A stretch of 42,964 nt of DNA from Candidatus Fibrimonadaceae bacterium (lineage in GTDB: Bacteria > Fibrobacterota > Fibrobacteria > Fibrobacterales > Fibrobacteraceae), in NCBI GenBank assembly GCA_031281265.1, contig JAITFO010000048.1, forward strand, positions 1 to 42,964. The letters are read 5' to 3'. Shown in pieces: positions 15,673 to 25,374 of this stretch (position 1 is its first letter; every line of letters starts with the position of its first letter). Position numbers and translations under genes: made by a program. A model generated the notes under the pieces. That model searched no databases. It was not told the origin of the DNA and worked only from the letters and a program-made list of their open reading frames with translations.

Positions 15673-18421
15673 ATTTTTTGCCGCTTCCGCACGGGCAAGG
15701 GTCGTTTCTGCCCACTTTTGGCATTTGATTTACAACGGGTGCTGCTTTTGCGGCGGGGCGTTGCTGCTGCTGTTGCGGCCTTACGCCTTGCGGCGGAGCA
15801 ACTGCCTCGCCTCTGTTCTCAAAAGTCATGGTGGGTTTTTGCGGTGTGGGAATGGCAGCCAGCGGAACGGATTGCCCGTTTACCTCAACGCGAACGTTTA
15901 AAATGCCCATAATCGTTTTTGTTGCTATGGCTTCCAAGCACTCTTGGAACATTTTAAAGCCTTCGTTTTTGTACACAATAAGCGGGTCTTTTTGCGCATA
16001 GCCGTGAAAACGCGTTGCATCACGCAAATGATCCATTCCGTAGAGATGGTCTTCCCATTGCTTGTTTATAACGCTCAAAAGAACTCGGCGTTCAAAATTG
16101 GAAAGTTCTTCTGGTGGGAGCATCGCTCCGATTTTTGCATAGCGTTCCCTATATAGTTCTATAACCTCGTCCAGCACTTGCTCGGCAATCATGCCTGAGA
16201 GTTTTTCGGGACTGGGTTTATATTCAATGCCCATGCTAACTTTTAGGTCTTTTTCCAAACCTTCCATGTCCCAGGTTTCTGAATAGGAGTTAGCTGTAAC
16301 ATATTGGCTAACCTTGATATCTGCGGCATCTTCTATGCGGTTTGAAATTTCGGATGTTATATCCTCTCCCATGAGTATGCGGCGGCGCAGGGAATATATA
16401 ACCTTTCTCTGCTCGTTCATAACATTATCGTAATCTAGCAAGTGTTTGCGGGCTTCAAAATTTTGCCCTTCAATTCTGCGTTGTGCGTTGCGAACGCTCT
16501 TTGTAACCCAGGGATGTTCAATTACATCATCATCTTTGAACCCGAACCTGTCCATTATTCTCTTTACATTTTCTCCGCCAAAAATTCGCATCAAATCATC
16601 GTCTAGCGATAAATAGTATTGCGAAGAGCCGGGGTCTCCCTGCCTGCCGGAACGCCCTCTGAGCTGGTTATCTATGCGGCGGCTTTCGTGCCTTTCGGTG
16701 CCAAGAACGTGCAAGCCTCCAAGCTCAACAACGCCCGGCCCAAGAGCTATGTCCGTTCCGCGGCCAGCCATATTTGTAGCAACGGTAACCTTTCCCTTAT
16801 GCCCAGCAAACTGGATAATCTCCGCTTCGCGTCCGTGATTTTTTGCATTCAAAACATCGTGGGGAATGCCCTCTATGCGGAGCATTTTGGAGAGTTTTTC
16901 CGATTTTTCCACCGATATTGTTCCAACCAGAATAGGTTGCCCTTTTGTATGCCTCTCTTTTATATCCGTGATAATAGCCTTCCACTTTGCATCCGCTGTT
17001 TTATAAATCTGGTCTTGCATATCGTTGCGGACACAGGGTTTGTGCGTGGGTATAACCCATGTTGGCATATTGTAGATTTTCAAAAATTCTGTAGCTTCGG
17101 TTTCTGCGGTTCCAGTCATGCCGGAGAGTTTTTTGTACATGCGGAAAAGGTTTTGGAAAGTTATGGTGGCAAGGGTTTGGTTCTCTTTGCGAATCTGCAC
17201 ATTTTCTTTGGCTTCAATGGATTGGTGAATGCCCTCAGAATAGCGGCGTCCTTCCATCAGTCGGCCAGTGTTTTCATCAACTATCACAATTTCGCCATCA
17301 CGTACTATATAATCCACGTCTTTTGTAAAAATGCACTGAGCTTTGACTGCCTGCAAAATGTAATGCACCCAGTCCGCGTGTTCGCCGTAAAGCCCCTTTA
17401 TTCCCATTATGGATTCAATGTGGTTTACGCCCTTTTCGGTTAGCTGCACGTTTTTGTGCTTTTCTTCCACGGTGTAGTCTTCATCTCTCACAAGGCGTTT
17501 AACCAAGTCACAGGCTTTGCGGTATTTATCGGTTGCGTCTTCCGTTGGGCCGGAAATTATCAAGGGAGTGCGAGCCTCGTCTATTAAAATGGAGTCCACT
17601 TCGTCAACTATGCAATAATTCAAAACCCTTTGCACTAAATCTTCTTTTTGGAATGCCATGTTGTCGCGCAGGTAGTCAAAACCAAATTCGTTATTCGTTC
17701 CGTAAATTACATCGGCATCGTAACCCTCTTTACGCTGGGCATTGTTTAAGCCGTGAACTATAAGGCCAACTTTCAAACCCAAGAATTTATAGACCCTGCC
17801 CATGTTTTTAGCATCGCGGCCAGCCAAATAATCGTTGACGGTCACCACGTGAACGCCATCGCCGGAGAGCGCATTCAAATAAACGGGGCAAGCAGCCGCA
17901 AGGGTTTTACCTTCGCCCGTTGCCATTTCCGCAATTGCACCTTCGTGCAGAATCAAGCCGCCAACTATTTGCACAGGGAACGGCATCATTCTAAAAGGCT
18001 TAACGGATTCGGGATACATCTCCCTAATTTCCGCATAAAACTCTGCCGAGAGGTGAACCTCCCATTCATAAGTTCCGTTTGCCAAAAGTTCTTTTGCTGC
18101 CTCTGCTTCCCTTTGCCTAGCTTCCGAGAGTTTTGAAAAATCAAATTCGTATTGAGCATCAAAAACATTGAAGATACCAAGCCGTCTGTCGCAAGCCTCT
18201 TGGCAAACGGCAAAGGCCTCTACTTTTATGTCTTCCATCGTTTGCCCTTTTGAGAGCAGCTCTTTGAATTCCTCGCTTTTCGCGGCCAAATCCGTGTCGC
18301 TCAATTTTTGACATTCCAGCAGTTTTTCGCTTATAGCATTAAGCGTTGGATGCAAGCGTTTTACCTTCCTCGCGTGCGGAGTGCCAAACATCTTGTAAAG
18401 CAGTTTATCTAATACACTCAT
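15650..18421 (-). CDS. secA: Protein translocase ATPase SecA
   Basis: Drives preprotein export through SecYEG. The 923-residue protein has the Walker A motif in [12 protein letters not shown], the [20 protein letters not shown] segment, the preprotein cross-linking region, the second motor domain with [12 protein letters not shown] and [13 protein letters not shown], and a C-terminal zinc SEC-C motif ([13 protein letters not shown]) after a Gln/Pro-rich linker. The ATG overlaps the stop of the phosphatase-like lipoprotein gene (ATGA). It is the last of four tightly coupled minus-strand genes. The codons for the SEC-C end lie opposite the last Sua5 codons. Confidence 0.98.
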   Translation of the reverse strand: MSVLDKLLYKMFGTPHARKVKRLHPTLNAISEKLLECQKLSDTDLAAKSEEFKELLSKGQTMEDIKVEAFAVCQEACDRRLGIFNVFDAQYEFDFSKLSEARQREAEAAKELLANGTYEWEVHLSAEFYAEIREMYPESVKPFRMMPFPVQIVGGLILHEGAIAEMATGEGKTLAAACPVYLNALSGDGVHVVTVNDYLAGRDAKNMGRVYKFLGLKVGLIVHGLNNAQRKEGYDADVIYGTNNEFGFDYLRDNMAFQKEDLVQRVLNYCIVDEVDSILIDEARTPLIISGPTEDATDKYRKACDLVKRLVRDEDYTVEEKHKNVQLTEKGVNHIESIMGIKGLYGEHADWVHYILQAVKAQCIFTKDVDYIVRDGEIVIVDENTGRLMEGRRYSEGIHQSIEAKENVQIRKENQTLATITFQNLFRMYKKLSGMTGTAETEATEFLKIYNMPTWVIPTHKPCVRNDMQDQIYKTADAKWKAIITDIKERHTKGQPILVGTISVEKSEKLSKMLRIEGIPHDVLNAKNHGREAEIIQFAGHKGKVTVATNMAGRGTDIALGPGVVELGGLHVLGTERHESRRIDNQLRGRSGRQGDPGSSQYYLSLDDDLMRIFGGENVKRIMDRFGFKDDDVIEHPWVTKSVRNAQRRIEGQNFEARKHLLDYDNVMNEQRKVIYSLRRRILMGEDITSEISNRIEDAADIKVSQYVTANSYSETWDMEGLEKDLKVSMGIEYKPSPEKLSGMIAEQVLDEVIELYRERYAKIGAMLPPEELSNFERRVLLSVINKQWEDHLYGMDHLRDATRFHGYAQKDPLIVYKNEGFKMFQECLEAIATKTIMGILNVRVEVNGQSVPLAAIPTPQKPTMTFENRGEAVAPPQGVRPQQQQQRPAAKAAPVVNQMPKVGRNDPCPCGSGKKFKQCHGP

Positions 18422-19716
18422 AAATTTCTCTTGGGTAAAGTTAGAAAATCAACCTGCTTGCCGGTAATGGTTTTAGTTGTTATGGTCATGGTTTTGCCAT
18501 TGACTTCAACTATCGTGTATTCCGGTTCTTGATTTTGCGTATGAGTGACCATTCCCGCAGGCCATTTTTGCGAATCGGGTGTTATAGAAGGCGGATAGAA
18601 TTTCAAACCGCTTGCGGTTGTGACAGTCATATATATTATGCCATCGCTGTCCTCAGTTCTGACAAATATATGGTCGTGCCCGGCTAACACCAAATCCACT
18701 CCATGCGTTGTCATCAGTCTTTCAAAACCAGCATCCACATAAGCCTGAATATCCGAGTCGTTGGCGTGGATACCCACGCTTTGGGTGGACTTATGATGGT
18801 GAACTATAATCCAATCGTATTTTCCAGCATTTGCGGCTTTGGCGGTTTTAATGGTGGCATCAAAAGCTGCTATATACCCATCCGCAGAACTTGCGTTAGG
18901 GTAAGGAGTTGTGTTGAGTGCAATAAAGAGAACTCTGTTGTATATATAATAATAATTGCTTAAATCGCTATTGGCAGCACTCCAAGCAGAACCCGAGGAA
19001 GAACAGTCCAGCGGTTTGGTATTCTGCTCATTTGGCAAATTGAAATGATATGCAAAGAGGCAGTTAGCATCGTGGTTGCCTATCGCTGGGGCAAAAGGGA
19101 GATTTCTAAGCCCTGCCGGAGCAAATAAATTATCATACTCCAGTTCATTGCCGTTAAAATTATCCACATGGTCGCCTGCGCTGACTATAAAATACGCGCC
19201 TTCCGAGACTATTTTACCAACGGTTGTAGCCCAACCCTCTGCGGTGGTTCTATCGGCAAAGATGCTGTTATGGTCTTGCGTACCGGTTGAAAGTTGCGGG
19301 TCCCCAACAACTGCGAACTTGAATGTACCTACTGGCACGGTTTTGTAATCGTAAGCCACGCTCCAATTAACGCTGTCGTTGGATATTTGATATTTATACG
19401 AAGTGCCTTGCTGCAATCCCTTCACAGTTGCTTTATGCCTAAATTTGGTTTCGCTCACGGGTTCCGATGTTCCCGTTGCAACTAACGCTGTTATTCTGTT
19501 GGGAGATAAAATACGGACAAAAGATTTTTTGCTAACCGTGTCGTTGCTGGAATACCAATTGAAATTTACCTCGGTGGCATTTGAGCCGGGCTGTAGCGTT
19601 ATAGTTTCAAAATTATTGGATTGTTCCGTGCTTGAGCTTGTGACAGTGCCTGTGCCGCACGCAAGAAGCGTGAGCACAAAAAATGTTGAAAGCGAAATGT
19701 AAATTTTTTTGAACAT
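18418..19716 (-). CDS. Purple-acid-phosphatase-like metallophosphoesterase lipoprotein
   Basis: A 432-residue protein with a lipoprotein signal (FVLTLLAC, Cys at about 20) and a Ser/Thr-rich start. Residues 40-130 look like the fibronectin-III-like N-terminal domain of purple acid phosphatases ([13 protein letters not shown]). The catalytic domain has the metal-ligand blocks in order: [29 protein letters not shown] and [10 protein letters not shown]. Such enzymes hydrolyse phosphomonoesters or related substrates; the actual substrate is unknown. The mature protein should sit at the outer or inner membrane facing the periplasm or surface. Its ATG overlaps the RNase R-like stop by one base, and its stop overlaps the secA start by four bases. 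Confidence 0.88.
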   Translation of the reverse strand: MFKKIYISLSTFFVLTLLACGTGTVTSSSTEQSNNFETITLQPGSNATEVNFNWYSSNDTVSKKSFVRILSPNRITALVATGTSEPVSETKFRHKATVKGLQQGTSYKYQISNDSVNWSVAYDYKTVPVGTFKFAVVGDPQLSTGTQDHNSIFADRTTAEGWATTVGKIVSEGAYFIVSAGDHVDNFNGNELEYDNLFAPAGLRNLPFAPAIGNHDANCLFAYHFNLPNEQNTKPLDCSSSGSAWSAANSDLSNYYYIYNRVLFIALNTTPYPNASSADGYIAAFDATIKTAKAANAGKYDWIIVHHHKSTQSVGIHANDSDIQAYVDAGFERLMTTHGVDLVLAGHDHIFVRTEDSDGIIYMTVTTASGLKFYPPSITPDSQKWPAGMVTHTQNQEPEYTIVEVNGKTMTITTKTITGKQVDFLTLPKRNL

Positions 19717-21290
19717 TATTTTCTCCCAAACCTGCGATTCTTTTTTTCATGTTTTTGTTTTTGCCACGGAGACGAAACTATTTCAAAATCATTTTCGCCT
19801 TTCACCGGGTTTACGTTTATCAATTTCACTGTGACCCTATCACCTCTTTTGAATGTTTTTCCTGTGCGTTTGCCAACTAAAATTCCCCTTGTCTCGTTGT
19901 ATAAATAAAAATCGCCGGGGATGTCGCGAAGATGCACCAAGCCGTCTGCAAGGGCAACTGTATCGCTGGAAATGGATATAAAAACCCCAAATTCCTCTAT
20001 GCCCTGAATTTCGCCTTTGAAGGTTTGCCCTATTTGATTTTGCAAAAGATAGCTTGCACAGAGTTTCATAGCCTTGCGCTCTGTTTTTTGATTTTTGATT
20101 TCCGCTTCGTTCAAATGCTCGCAAAGCTCATGCCCTATATTTTTAGCCCCGTGCCCCTTGTTCCCGCACAACTCCCTGTGGCACCATAAATCCGAGTAGC
20201 GGCGGATGGGCGAGGTGAAATGTGCGTAGTCCTTCCAATGCAAGGCAAAATGACCTAGGCTTTCCGGGGAATACTGAGCCTTTTTCATGCTACGCAAAAT
20301 TTTGTTTGTAAGAATGGGGCTGCCCTTTGCTTTTTTTACCAGGTGTTTATAGAGTTCAAAAATTCGCTTGTCTTGGCTGTTTTTATCGGTGTAGTTTTTC
20401 AAGAGTTTGCTTGGGTCAATGGGGGAGCCAAAAAAAAGATTCGGTTCGGTCTGCATCAATTCCGCTATGTCTTGTGGGGCAGGAGCTTCGTGAATGCGGT
20501 AAATTCCATTTAACTTTCGCTTTTGAAGTTCCAGCGCGCAGCATTTGTTTGCAGCCAGCATACACTCCTCTATCCAAGAATTGCTCTGAACGCTCTTTCT
20601 TGGAACTATGCGGAGCGGTTCGCCTTTTTTGCTGAATTCGCATTGGTATTCTGTGCTGTCCATTTCCATAGTTCCGCTCTCTTCGCGATGTCTTTTTAGG
20701 CCGGCCGCAACGCGGGCGAGCAGGCAAATTTCCCTGTCTTTTTTTTCAAAAAGATCCATCGCTTGCTTGTAAGTTATAGAGCGGCTAACTTTTATCAGGC
20801 CTTTTGTAAAGCGGTATTTGCGTATTTTGCATTTTCTGTCCAAACTTATTATGCAACTGAACGAAAAGCGGTTTTCATTTTCCTTTAGCGAGCACAAATC
20901 CGCAGAGAGGGTATCCGGCAGCATGGGGACAGCAGTCCAAGGCAGGTATTGGGTATAGCCTCGCTCCTTCGCTTCCGCGTCCAATGCGGAGCCCGCTTTG
21001 ACAAAATGGCTAACATCCGCTATATGCACTCCCAAAACATAACCGTCTTTTGTCTCTTCCACGCTTATCGCATCATCATGGTCTTTTGCGCCATCGGGGT
21101 CTATACACACTATATGCAGTCTGCGAAAATCCTCTCTTCTTTCTGCTGTAAAATTCTCTTTGGAAAATCTTTGAGTTTCCAAAAGCATTTGCTTTGAGAA
21201 CTTTTTTTCCAAATCTGCGTTTTGCATGAATTGCGTTTTAAGGGATTCAAAGGTTTGTGCGAATTTTTTCATAGATATCTGCCGTTTCAT
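19716..21290 (-). CDS. RNase R/RNase II family exoribonuclease, short form
   Basis: A 3'-to-5' exoribonuclease of the RNB family. The catalytic block CIDPDGAKDHDDAIS carries the acidic metal ligands, HFTSPIRRYSDLWCHREL marks the end of the RNB domain, and residues about 420-510 form an S1 RNA-binding domain (GEIQGIEEFGVFISI). At 524 residues it lacks the two N-terminal cold-shock domains of typical RNase R (about 700-800 residues), leaving only a short helical leader. The start at 21290 gives a four-base ATGA overlap with the outer-membrane-protein gene; a second ATG at 21272 is possible. I leave the symbol blank because rnr and rnb cannot be told apart here. Confidence 0.9.
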   Translation of the reverse strand: MKRQISMKKFAQTFESLKTQFMQNADLEKKFSKQMLLETQRFSKENFTAERREDFRRLHIVCIDPDGAKDHDDAISVEETKDGYVLGVHIADVSHFVKAGSALDAEAKERGYTQYLPWTAVPMLPDTLSADLCSLKENENRFSFSCIISLDRKCKIRKYRFTKGLIKVSRSITYKQAMDLFEKKDREICLLARVAAGLKRHREESGTMEMDSTEYQCEFSKKGEPLRIVPRKSVQSNSWIEECMLAANKCCALELQKRKLNGIYRIHEAPAPQDIAELMQTEPNLFFGSPIDPSKLLKNYTDKNSQDKRIFELYKHLVKKAKGSPILTNKILRSMKKAQYSPESLGHFALHWKDYAHFTSPIRRYSDLWCHRELCGNKGHGAKNIGHELCEHLNEAEIKNQKTERKAMKLCASYLLQNQIGQTFKGEIQGIEEFGVFISISSDTVALADGLVHLRDIPGDFYLYNETRGILVGKRTGKTFKRGDRVTVKLINVNPVKGENDFEIVSSPWQKQKHEKKNRRFGRK

Positions 21291-22462
21291 TTGCGGCGCG
21301 CACTTGTTCCCCAGTTGCCAACGCCTGTAAGGTTGAATCTGATTCCAAAGAAAGACTCATCCCAATAAGGATGTTTAGCAAATCTATAGCCACCGAACAA
21401 AGCCAAGCCAAGGGAAGTTCCTCTGTACCCAAGCCATAAATCGGAAAGCAGGGAGCCACCCAATTCTTTTACGTCTTTTAAATATTTTTCAGCATACCAG
21501 GCGTTTGCTCCAAAATTATTCCTTTTTAAAAAAGGGCTGTAATGAAGCCCAGTTCCTATGATTTTATATTCAGCAAGGTACGAGAAGGCTTTTTGCGTTT
21601 CTGCGGTAAGTTCTGCTTCCTCGTAATTTTGCAATTCATAAACAAGACTAATATTTTGGTTTTGCAAAAAGCGAAGATGGATTCCGCTGGCAAAATGATC
21701 GGGCAGTTTGAAAGTTTCGTTTTTTACCGTCGCAGCAAAATTGCTCGAGTTGCTATATTGTATACTCCTCCTTATTTTCTTTTGCATTTGAACTTCTGGG
21801 AAGTAGGAGATAAAATAATCTGCTGTTTTGCTGTGAAAATGCAAGCTGGTGCCAAAATTGCGCCACCAATCATCATCGGCTTCAAAATTCCCAGACTCCA
21901 TATTCGCTACCGTGACTCCCCTTGCCATCCAGGAACCATCACTGTTTCCGCGCTCTAGGGAAGAACTGAAATTTCCAAAGAAAATTCGGTAAGATACGCC
22001 AACTGCAAAATCGTTCAAAAAAAACGGAAGCCTTATAGAATAGCTCGGAGCAAGTTCATAAATACCGGTTCTCGCGGAATACAGCATATCTGCATTGAGA
22101 ACCGCGTCTGTAAGCTCCAAACGGTTGTGCGAAAAGAATTTCTCTTCCAAGCCAACGCCAAAAGTGCCCAAAAAACCAAGCGGCAAAACCATGGAGAGCG
22201 AAGGCACGGAGAAAAAAGTTGACTGCACAGAGTAATTATCTTTTTTTGCGGTTGTGCTCTCGTAGAGCATTGTAGCCCCAAATTTTGTTCTGGTTTCAAA
22301 TGCGTTTATGGCTGGATTTAGAGGCGTAAACCCGCTCTTTATAACAGTGGCGTTTTGGGGCGACTGATCCATGCCCAAAGCGTCCACGCCTATAAGCGAA
22401 GCCCCGTAGCTCGCACAAACTATTGAAAGAACTGCAAAAAATGAATTAAAAATAAAACGCAC
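21287..22462 (-). CDS. Putative outer-membrane beta-barrel protein
   Basis: A 391-residue protein with an N-terminal signal peptide (FFAVLSIVCASYG, probable cleavage before ASL). The rest is a chain of alternating, aromatic-rich strands (for example FAVGVSYRIFFGNF, ISLVYELQNYEE, LGLALFGGYRF) typical of an outer-membrane barrel. It recalls FadL/PorV-like barrels in general look, but I cannot name the family. The start codon is GTG at 22462. A TACATT box lies only six bases upstream and there is no Shine-Dalgarno sequence. It heads the four-gene run ending in secA. Confidence 0.65.
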   Translation of the reverse strand: MRFIFNSFFAVLSIVCASYGASLIGVDALGMDQSPQNATVIKSGFTPLNPAINAFETRTKFGATMLYESTTAKKDNYSVQSTFFSVPSLSMVLPLGFLGTFGVGLEEKFFSHNRLELTDAVLNADMLYSARTGIYELAPSYSIRLPFFLNDFAVGVSYRIFFGNFSSSLERGNSDGSWMARGVTVANMESGNFEADDDWWRNFGTSLHFHSKTADYFISYFPEVQMQKKIRRSIQYSNSSNFAATVKNETFKLPDHFASGIHLRFLQNQNISLVYELQNYEEAELTAETQKAFSYLAEYKIIGTGLHYSPFLKRNNFGANAWYAEKYLKDVKELGGSLLSDLWLGYRGTSLGLALFGGYRFAKHPYWDESFFGIRFNLTGVGNWGTSARRK

Positions 22463-22477
22463 GGGGGTAATGTAGAA

Positions 22478-22954
22478 AAATGTGTAGCCGTATTTGCATT
22501 TTGCGCGCGATACAAGGGGCGGTATAGCTTTAGCGATAAGGAAAAGAAGGAAGTATTTGTGAAAATGACGGAGATAATCAAAGGTATAGATATGGTGTTT
22601 GTCTAGAGCTTGCCGAGCGTCTTGAAAGTTTTGAGTATATTAAAATTCTCTCACCAGATACCGAAGACCGCATCAAAATGCTGGAAGATTTTTTGAAAAA
22701 AGAAAATCTAAGCCTGGAAAATCAGCAGCTTAAGGATAACTGGGTAAAAAATACGGAGAAGTGTCCGCTAGTGCGAATAGATGTATGGATTTTGACGAGG
22801 TGGGGAAAAAACTTGGCAGAAGCAAAACACGGCAAGGGTTGCCTGCGATGGCATAGAGCGTGCGTTAAACGGCAGCAAAGGACACTTCAACAAAATAAGA
22901 CCAGTCCAAATTATAGCAGATGTAAAGGAAATACGTCAACTTTTGCGAAATTAG
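22478..22954 (+). pseudogene. Decayed gene of unknown family
   Basis: This 646-bp gap between the barrel gene and the KilA-N gene holds no intact gene, but protein-like stretches appear in all three plus-strand frames. About 22478-22605 reads VFAFCARYKGRYSFSDKEKK and so on to a TAG. From about 22606 the next frame reads LELAERLESFEYIKILSPDT and continues to about 22770. A third frame reads MDFDEVGKKLGRSKTRQG from 22785. From 22847 a further shift gives DGIERALNGSKGHFNKIRP, ending LLRN at a TAG (22952-22954). At least three frameshifts are needed to join them. The family is not recognised. The 101-codon ORF at 22678 is only the middle part read past its natural frame. Confidence 0.5.
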
Positions 22955-22965
22955 TCATTTTTTTC

Positions 22966-22991
22966 TATATTCCCTGCCATTAGGGAATATA
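22966..22991. repeat. 10-bp inverted repeat upstream of the KilA-N gene
   Basis: TATATTCCCT and AGGGAATATA are perfect inverse copies around a six-base loop (gccatt). It follows the end of the decayed gene by 11 bases and lies about 120 bases before the KilA-N start. A T run precedes it on the plus strand rather than following it, so an operator or relic terminator are both possible. Confidence 0.5.
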
Positions 22992-23108
22992 TTTCACCTA
23001 CATTCCAGTCGCCCTAATACAAATAAGGATAACAGACACTTGGTAGAGCGTTTTTAGATGGGCGTTTTCCATTATTCTGGTTAAACCTCAAAATTTGGAG
23101 ATAGCGTT

Positions 23109-23924
23109 ATGGGCAAAAAAGAAACAGTCAATGTGCAGGGCAGGGAAATTGTCATTCAACAAAATACAAATGGTGATTATATCTGTATAACAGACATCGC
23201 TAAATTCAAAACCGCTGAGCCTAATGCGGTGATTTGCAATTGGATGAGAAACAGAAATACAATAGAATATCTAGGCGTTTGGGAATTCCTATACAATCCA
23301 AATTTTAAACCCCTCGAATTCGAAGGGTTTAGAAAAGAAGCTGGATTAAATGCCTTTACTCTTTCGCCACAGAAATGGATTGAAAAAACCAATGCTATTG
23401 GTTTAATTTCAAAATCAGGCCGTAACGGAGGAACTTATGCACACAAAGATATTGCTTTCAAATTTGCAGGTTGGATATCAATAGAATTTGAGCTATATCT
23501 TATCAAAGAATTTCAACGCCTCAAAGAAGAAGAGCAAAAACAACTAGGCTGGTCGGCAAAGAGAGAGCTTGCAAAAATAAATTACCACATTCACACCGAT
23601 GCCATTAAACATAATCTTATTCCCACAAAGCTCACTCCCCAGCAAACCTCCATTATTTATGCCAACGAAGCTGATGTATTAAATGTAGCTCTCTTTGGAA
23701 TGACCGCAAAGCAATGGCGGGATAAAAATAGCGATTTAAAAGGCAACATAAGAGATTATGCTTCTATAAACGAGTTAATTTGCCTTTCAAATATGGAAAA
23801 TATAAACGCTGTGTTGATAAATGACAGTATTCCTCAAAAAGAACGGCTGATAAAATTGAATGGAATAGCCATTCAGCAAATGAGTATTCTAAACGAAGCA
23901 GAGAATAAAAAACTTTTGAGATAG
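23109..23924 (+). CDS. KilA-N domain protein
   Basis: A 271-residue protein. Residues 15-150 fit the KilA-N fold: YICITDIAKF, VICNWMRNRNTIEYLGVWE, SPQKWIEKTNAIGLISKSGRNGGTYAHKDIAFKFAGWIS and FELYLIKEFQRLK. KilA-N is a DNA-binding domain common in phage and mobile-element proteins. The C-terminal 120 residues are helical and recur with this domain in bacterial genomes (NYHIHTDAIKHNLIP, FGMTAKQWRD); their function is unknown to me. The protein is cytoplasmic. No phage structural, integrase or toxin genes are nearby, so it looks like an isolated accessory gene beside a decayed one. Confidence 0.85.
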   Translation: MGKKETVNVQGREIVIQQNTNGDYICITDIAKFKTAEPNAVICNWMRNRNTIEYLGVWEFLYNPNFKPLEFEGFRKEAGLNAFTLSPQKWIEKTNAIGLISKSGRNGGTYAHKDIAFKFAGWISIEFELYLIKEFQRLKEEEQKQLGWSAKRELAKINYHIHTDAIKHNLIPTKLTPQQTSIIYANEADVLNVALFGMTAKQWRDKNSDLKGNIRDYASINELICLSNMENINAVLINDSIPQKERLIKLNGIAIQQMSILNEAENKKLLR

Positions 23925-23980
23925 AAATTTCTGCAACCGAACTAAACTGTTGGAGTTCAGACTTTTTCTATATTACCAAT

Positions 23981-24112
23981 ATGGCAAACAATCAATACAA
24001 TCCGCCGGTAAAAAAGCCTTTTAGTCAAGAGCAGCCAAAGCTGCTCAGCGAACAAGCCACAAAAAAAGTGGCAAACATTTTGCATTTGATGCTCAACGAC
24101 AAAAAAAGGTAA
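23981..24112 (+). CDS. Possible small protein, 43 residues
   Basis: Reads MANNQYNPPVKKPF and continues to HLMLNDKKR before a TAA. It is hydrophilic, basic and probably partly helical. Support comes from position: a TATATT box ends six bases before the ATG, just as for other apparently leaderless genes here, and the frame stops eight bases before the convergent dgt gene. No homologue is recognised. It could be a chance ORF behind a real promoter. Confidence 0.45.
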   Translation: MANNQYNPPVKKPFSQEQPKLLSEQATKKVANILHLMLNDKKR

Positions 24113-24120
24113 CAGCGCGG

Positions 24121-25302
24121 TTATCCAAAGCCGAATCCAAAAGATTTCGGTACCACAAGCTCGTTGTAGGAGCTCATCAGGAAGTCGTCCGTCATGCCGG
24201 AGAGATAGTCTGCTGCAATGCGTGCGTGGCCGTTTTCTTTGAAGTATTCCTTGTTTTGCTCGTTTTTCCATTTCTCGTATTGCAGTTTGATGTTCCCGCA
24301 CAGATTTTCAGTAGAAATGGAATTCAACATATAATTGAACATCGCTTGTATTTTGCCGTCTTCGGACATTTTTTTTGGGTTGTTGTATATGTTTTTGTAA
24401 TTCCAGCTTTTCAGTTTATCCAAAGCGTTGAAAACATCTTTTGAAAAAGCTATGTAGCCTTTGCCATAGCTGTTGTTTATTATGTCCAAAACTAGGGAAT
24501 TGACTATTTGCTTGTTTGTGTTTCCCAGAACCTCGCAAATATCAGCGGGAATATCCTCCCTGTTTATCAAGCTCACAGCTATTGAATCCTCTATATCCCT
24601 TCCTATATAGGCTATCACGTCGGAAACACGCACTATGCAGCCTTCAACCGTCATGCTGCGCAGATTTCTTGTCTCTTCCTCAACAAGGCATTTTTGGTAT
24701 TCCGCAAAGAGCATCTCTCCGGTTTTTTCCGGATTATGTATGTATTTCTCAACAAGCCACTCTCCGTTGTGGCAAAGTATGCCGTCCAGCGTTTGAATGC
24801 ATAAATTCACGTGCTCTTTAGCGTCGTTTTTCTCAATTTCGTGCAATTGCCTAAAGCTCTGAGCGTTGTGGCAAAAGCAGCCTTCCTTTTTCTCTTTCAA
24901 AAAAGCGGAAACAAACCTCTCGCCCGTGTGCCCAAAAGGGGCATGGCCAACGTCGTGCCCAAGGGCTATAGCTTCTATCAAATCTTCGTTGTATTTTAAG
25001 ATACGCCCAAGAGTCCTTGCTATTTTCGCAACGAGCTGCACGTGCAACACCCTATGCGTTAGATGGTCGTTTTTGCACAGGTAGAATACTTGCGTTTTGT
25101 CTATGTATCTGGTGTAGGTTTTTGAATGTATTATGCGGTCGGTGTCGTGAAAAAAGGGGGGGCGAATTTCGTTTTCGTGTTTTTCAGGGAAATATCTTTT
25201 GGCCTCTGAATTTTTTGCCGCGTTTTGGGAGAGCAGGGTATCTTCGGCAAAGCTGCCTCGTATTTCGGAAAGGATTTGCGGATTTAAGTCTTTTATAGGC
25301 AT
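24121..25302 (-). CDS. dgt: dGTP triphosphohydrolase-like HD protein
   Basis: Hydrolyses dGTP (or other dNTPs in some family members) to the nucleoside and triphosphate. The 393-residue protein begins with the family layout RYFPEKHENEIRPPFFHDTDRIIHSKTYTRY and has the HD metal site: LTHRVLHVQ, then ALGHDVGHAPFGHTGE. Later segments VEGCIVRVSDVIAYIGRDIEDS carry the final Asp ligand. Length is that of the type 2 (shorter) dGTPases. It is transcribed divergently from the DJ-1 family gene, with 72 bp between the two start codons and a TATATT box in the gap. Confidence 0.9.
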   Translation of the reverse strand: MPIKDLNPQILSEIRGSFAEDTLLSQNAAKNSEAKRYFPEKHENEIRPPFFHDTDRIIHSKTYTRYIDKTQVFYLCKNDHLTHRVLHVQLVAKIARTLGRILKYNEDLIEAIALGHDVGHAPFGHTGERFVSAFLKEKKEGCFCHNAQSFRQLHEIEKNDAKEHVNLCIQTLDGILCHNGEWLVEKYIHNPEKTGEMLFAEYQKCLVEEETRNLRSMTVEGCIVRVSDVIAYIGRDIEDSIAVSLINREDIPADICEVLGNTNKQIVNSLVLDIINNSYGKGYIAFSKDVFNALDKLKSWNYKNIYNNPKKMSEDGKIQAMFNYMLNSISTENLCGNIKLQYEKWKNEQNKEYFKENGHARIAADYLSGMTDDFLMSSYNELVVPKSFGFGFG

Positions 25303-25328
25303 GGCTGGAAGATAGAAAAGAAAATTAC

Positions 25329-25334
25329 TATATT
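25329..25334 (+). promoter_or_regulatory. -10 box for the DJ-1/tolB/pal/ybgF unit
   Basis: TATATT in the context ATTACTATATTATCAAT, the same context as upstream of 2135. It lies about 40 nt before the ATG at 25375, which has an AGGGAGAG ribosome site, so this transcript has a normal leader. Confidence 0.45.
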
Positions 25335-25374
25335 ATCAATATGGAAATTAAAAGTAAGTTTTAGGGAGAGTATA

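Noticed and set aside
16619-17443. A 274-codon plus-strand ORF inside secA
   Set aside because: It lies wholly opposite conserved SecA motifs and has no matching promoter or domain.
22678-22983. 101-codon ORF as an intact gene
   Set aside because: Only its first third looks protein-like; the rest is read out of frame compared with better stretches in the other two frames, so it is treated as part of a decayed gene.
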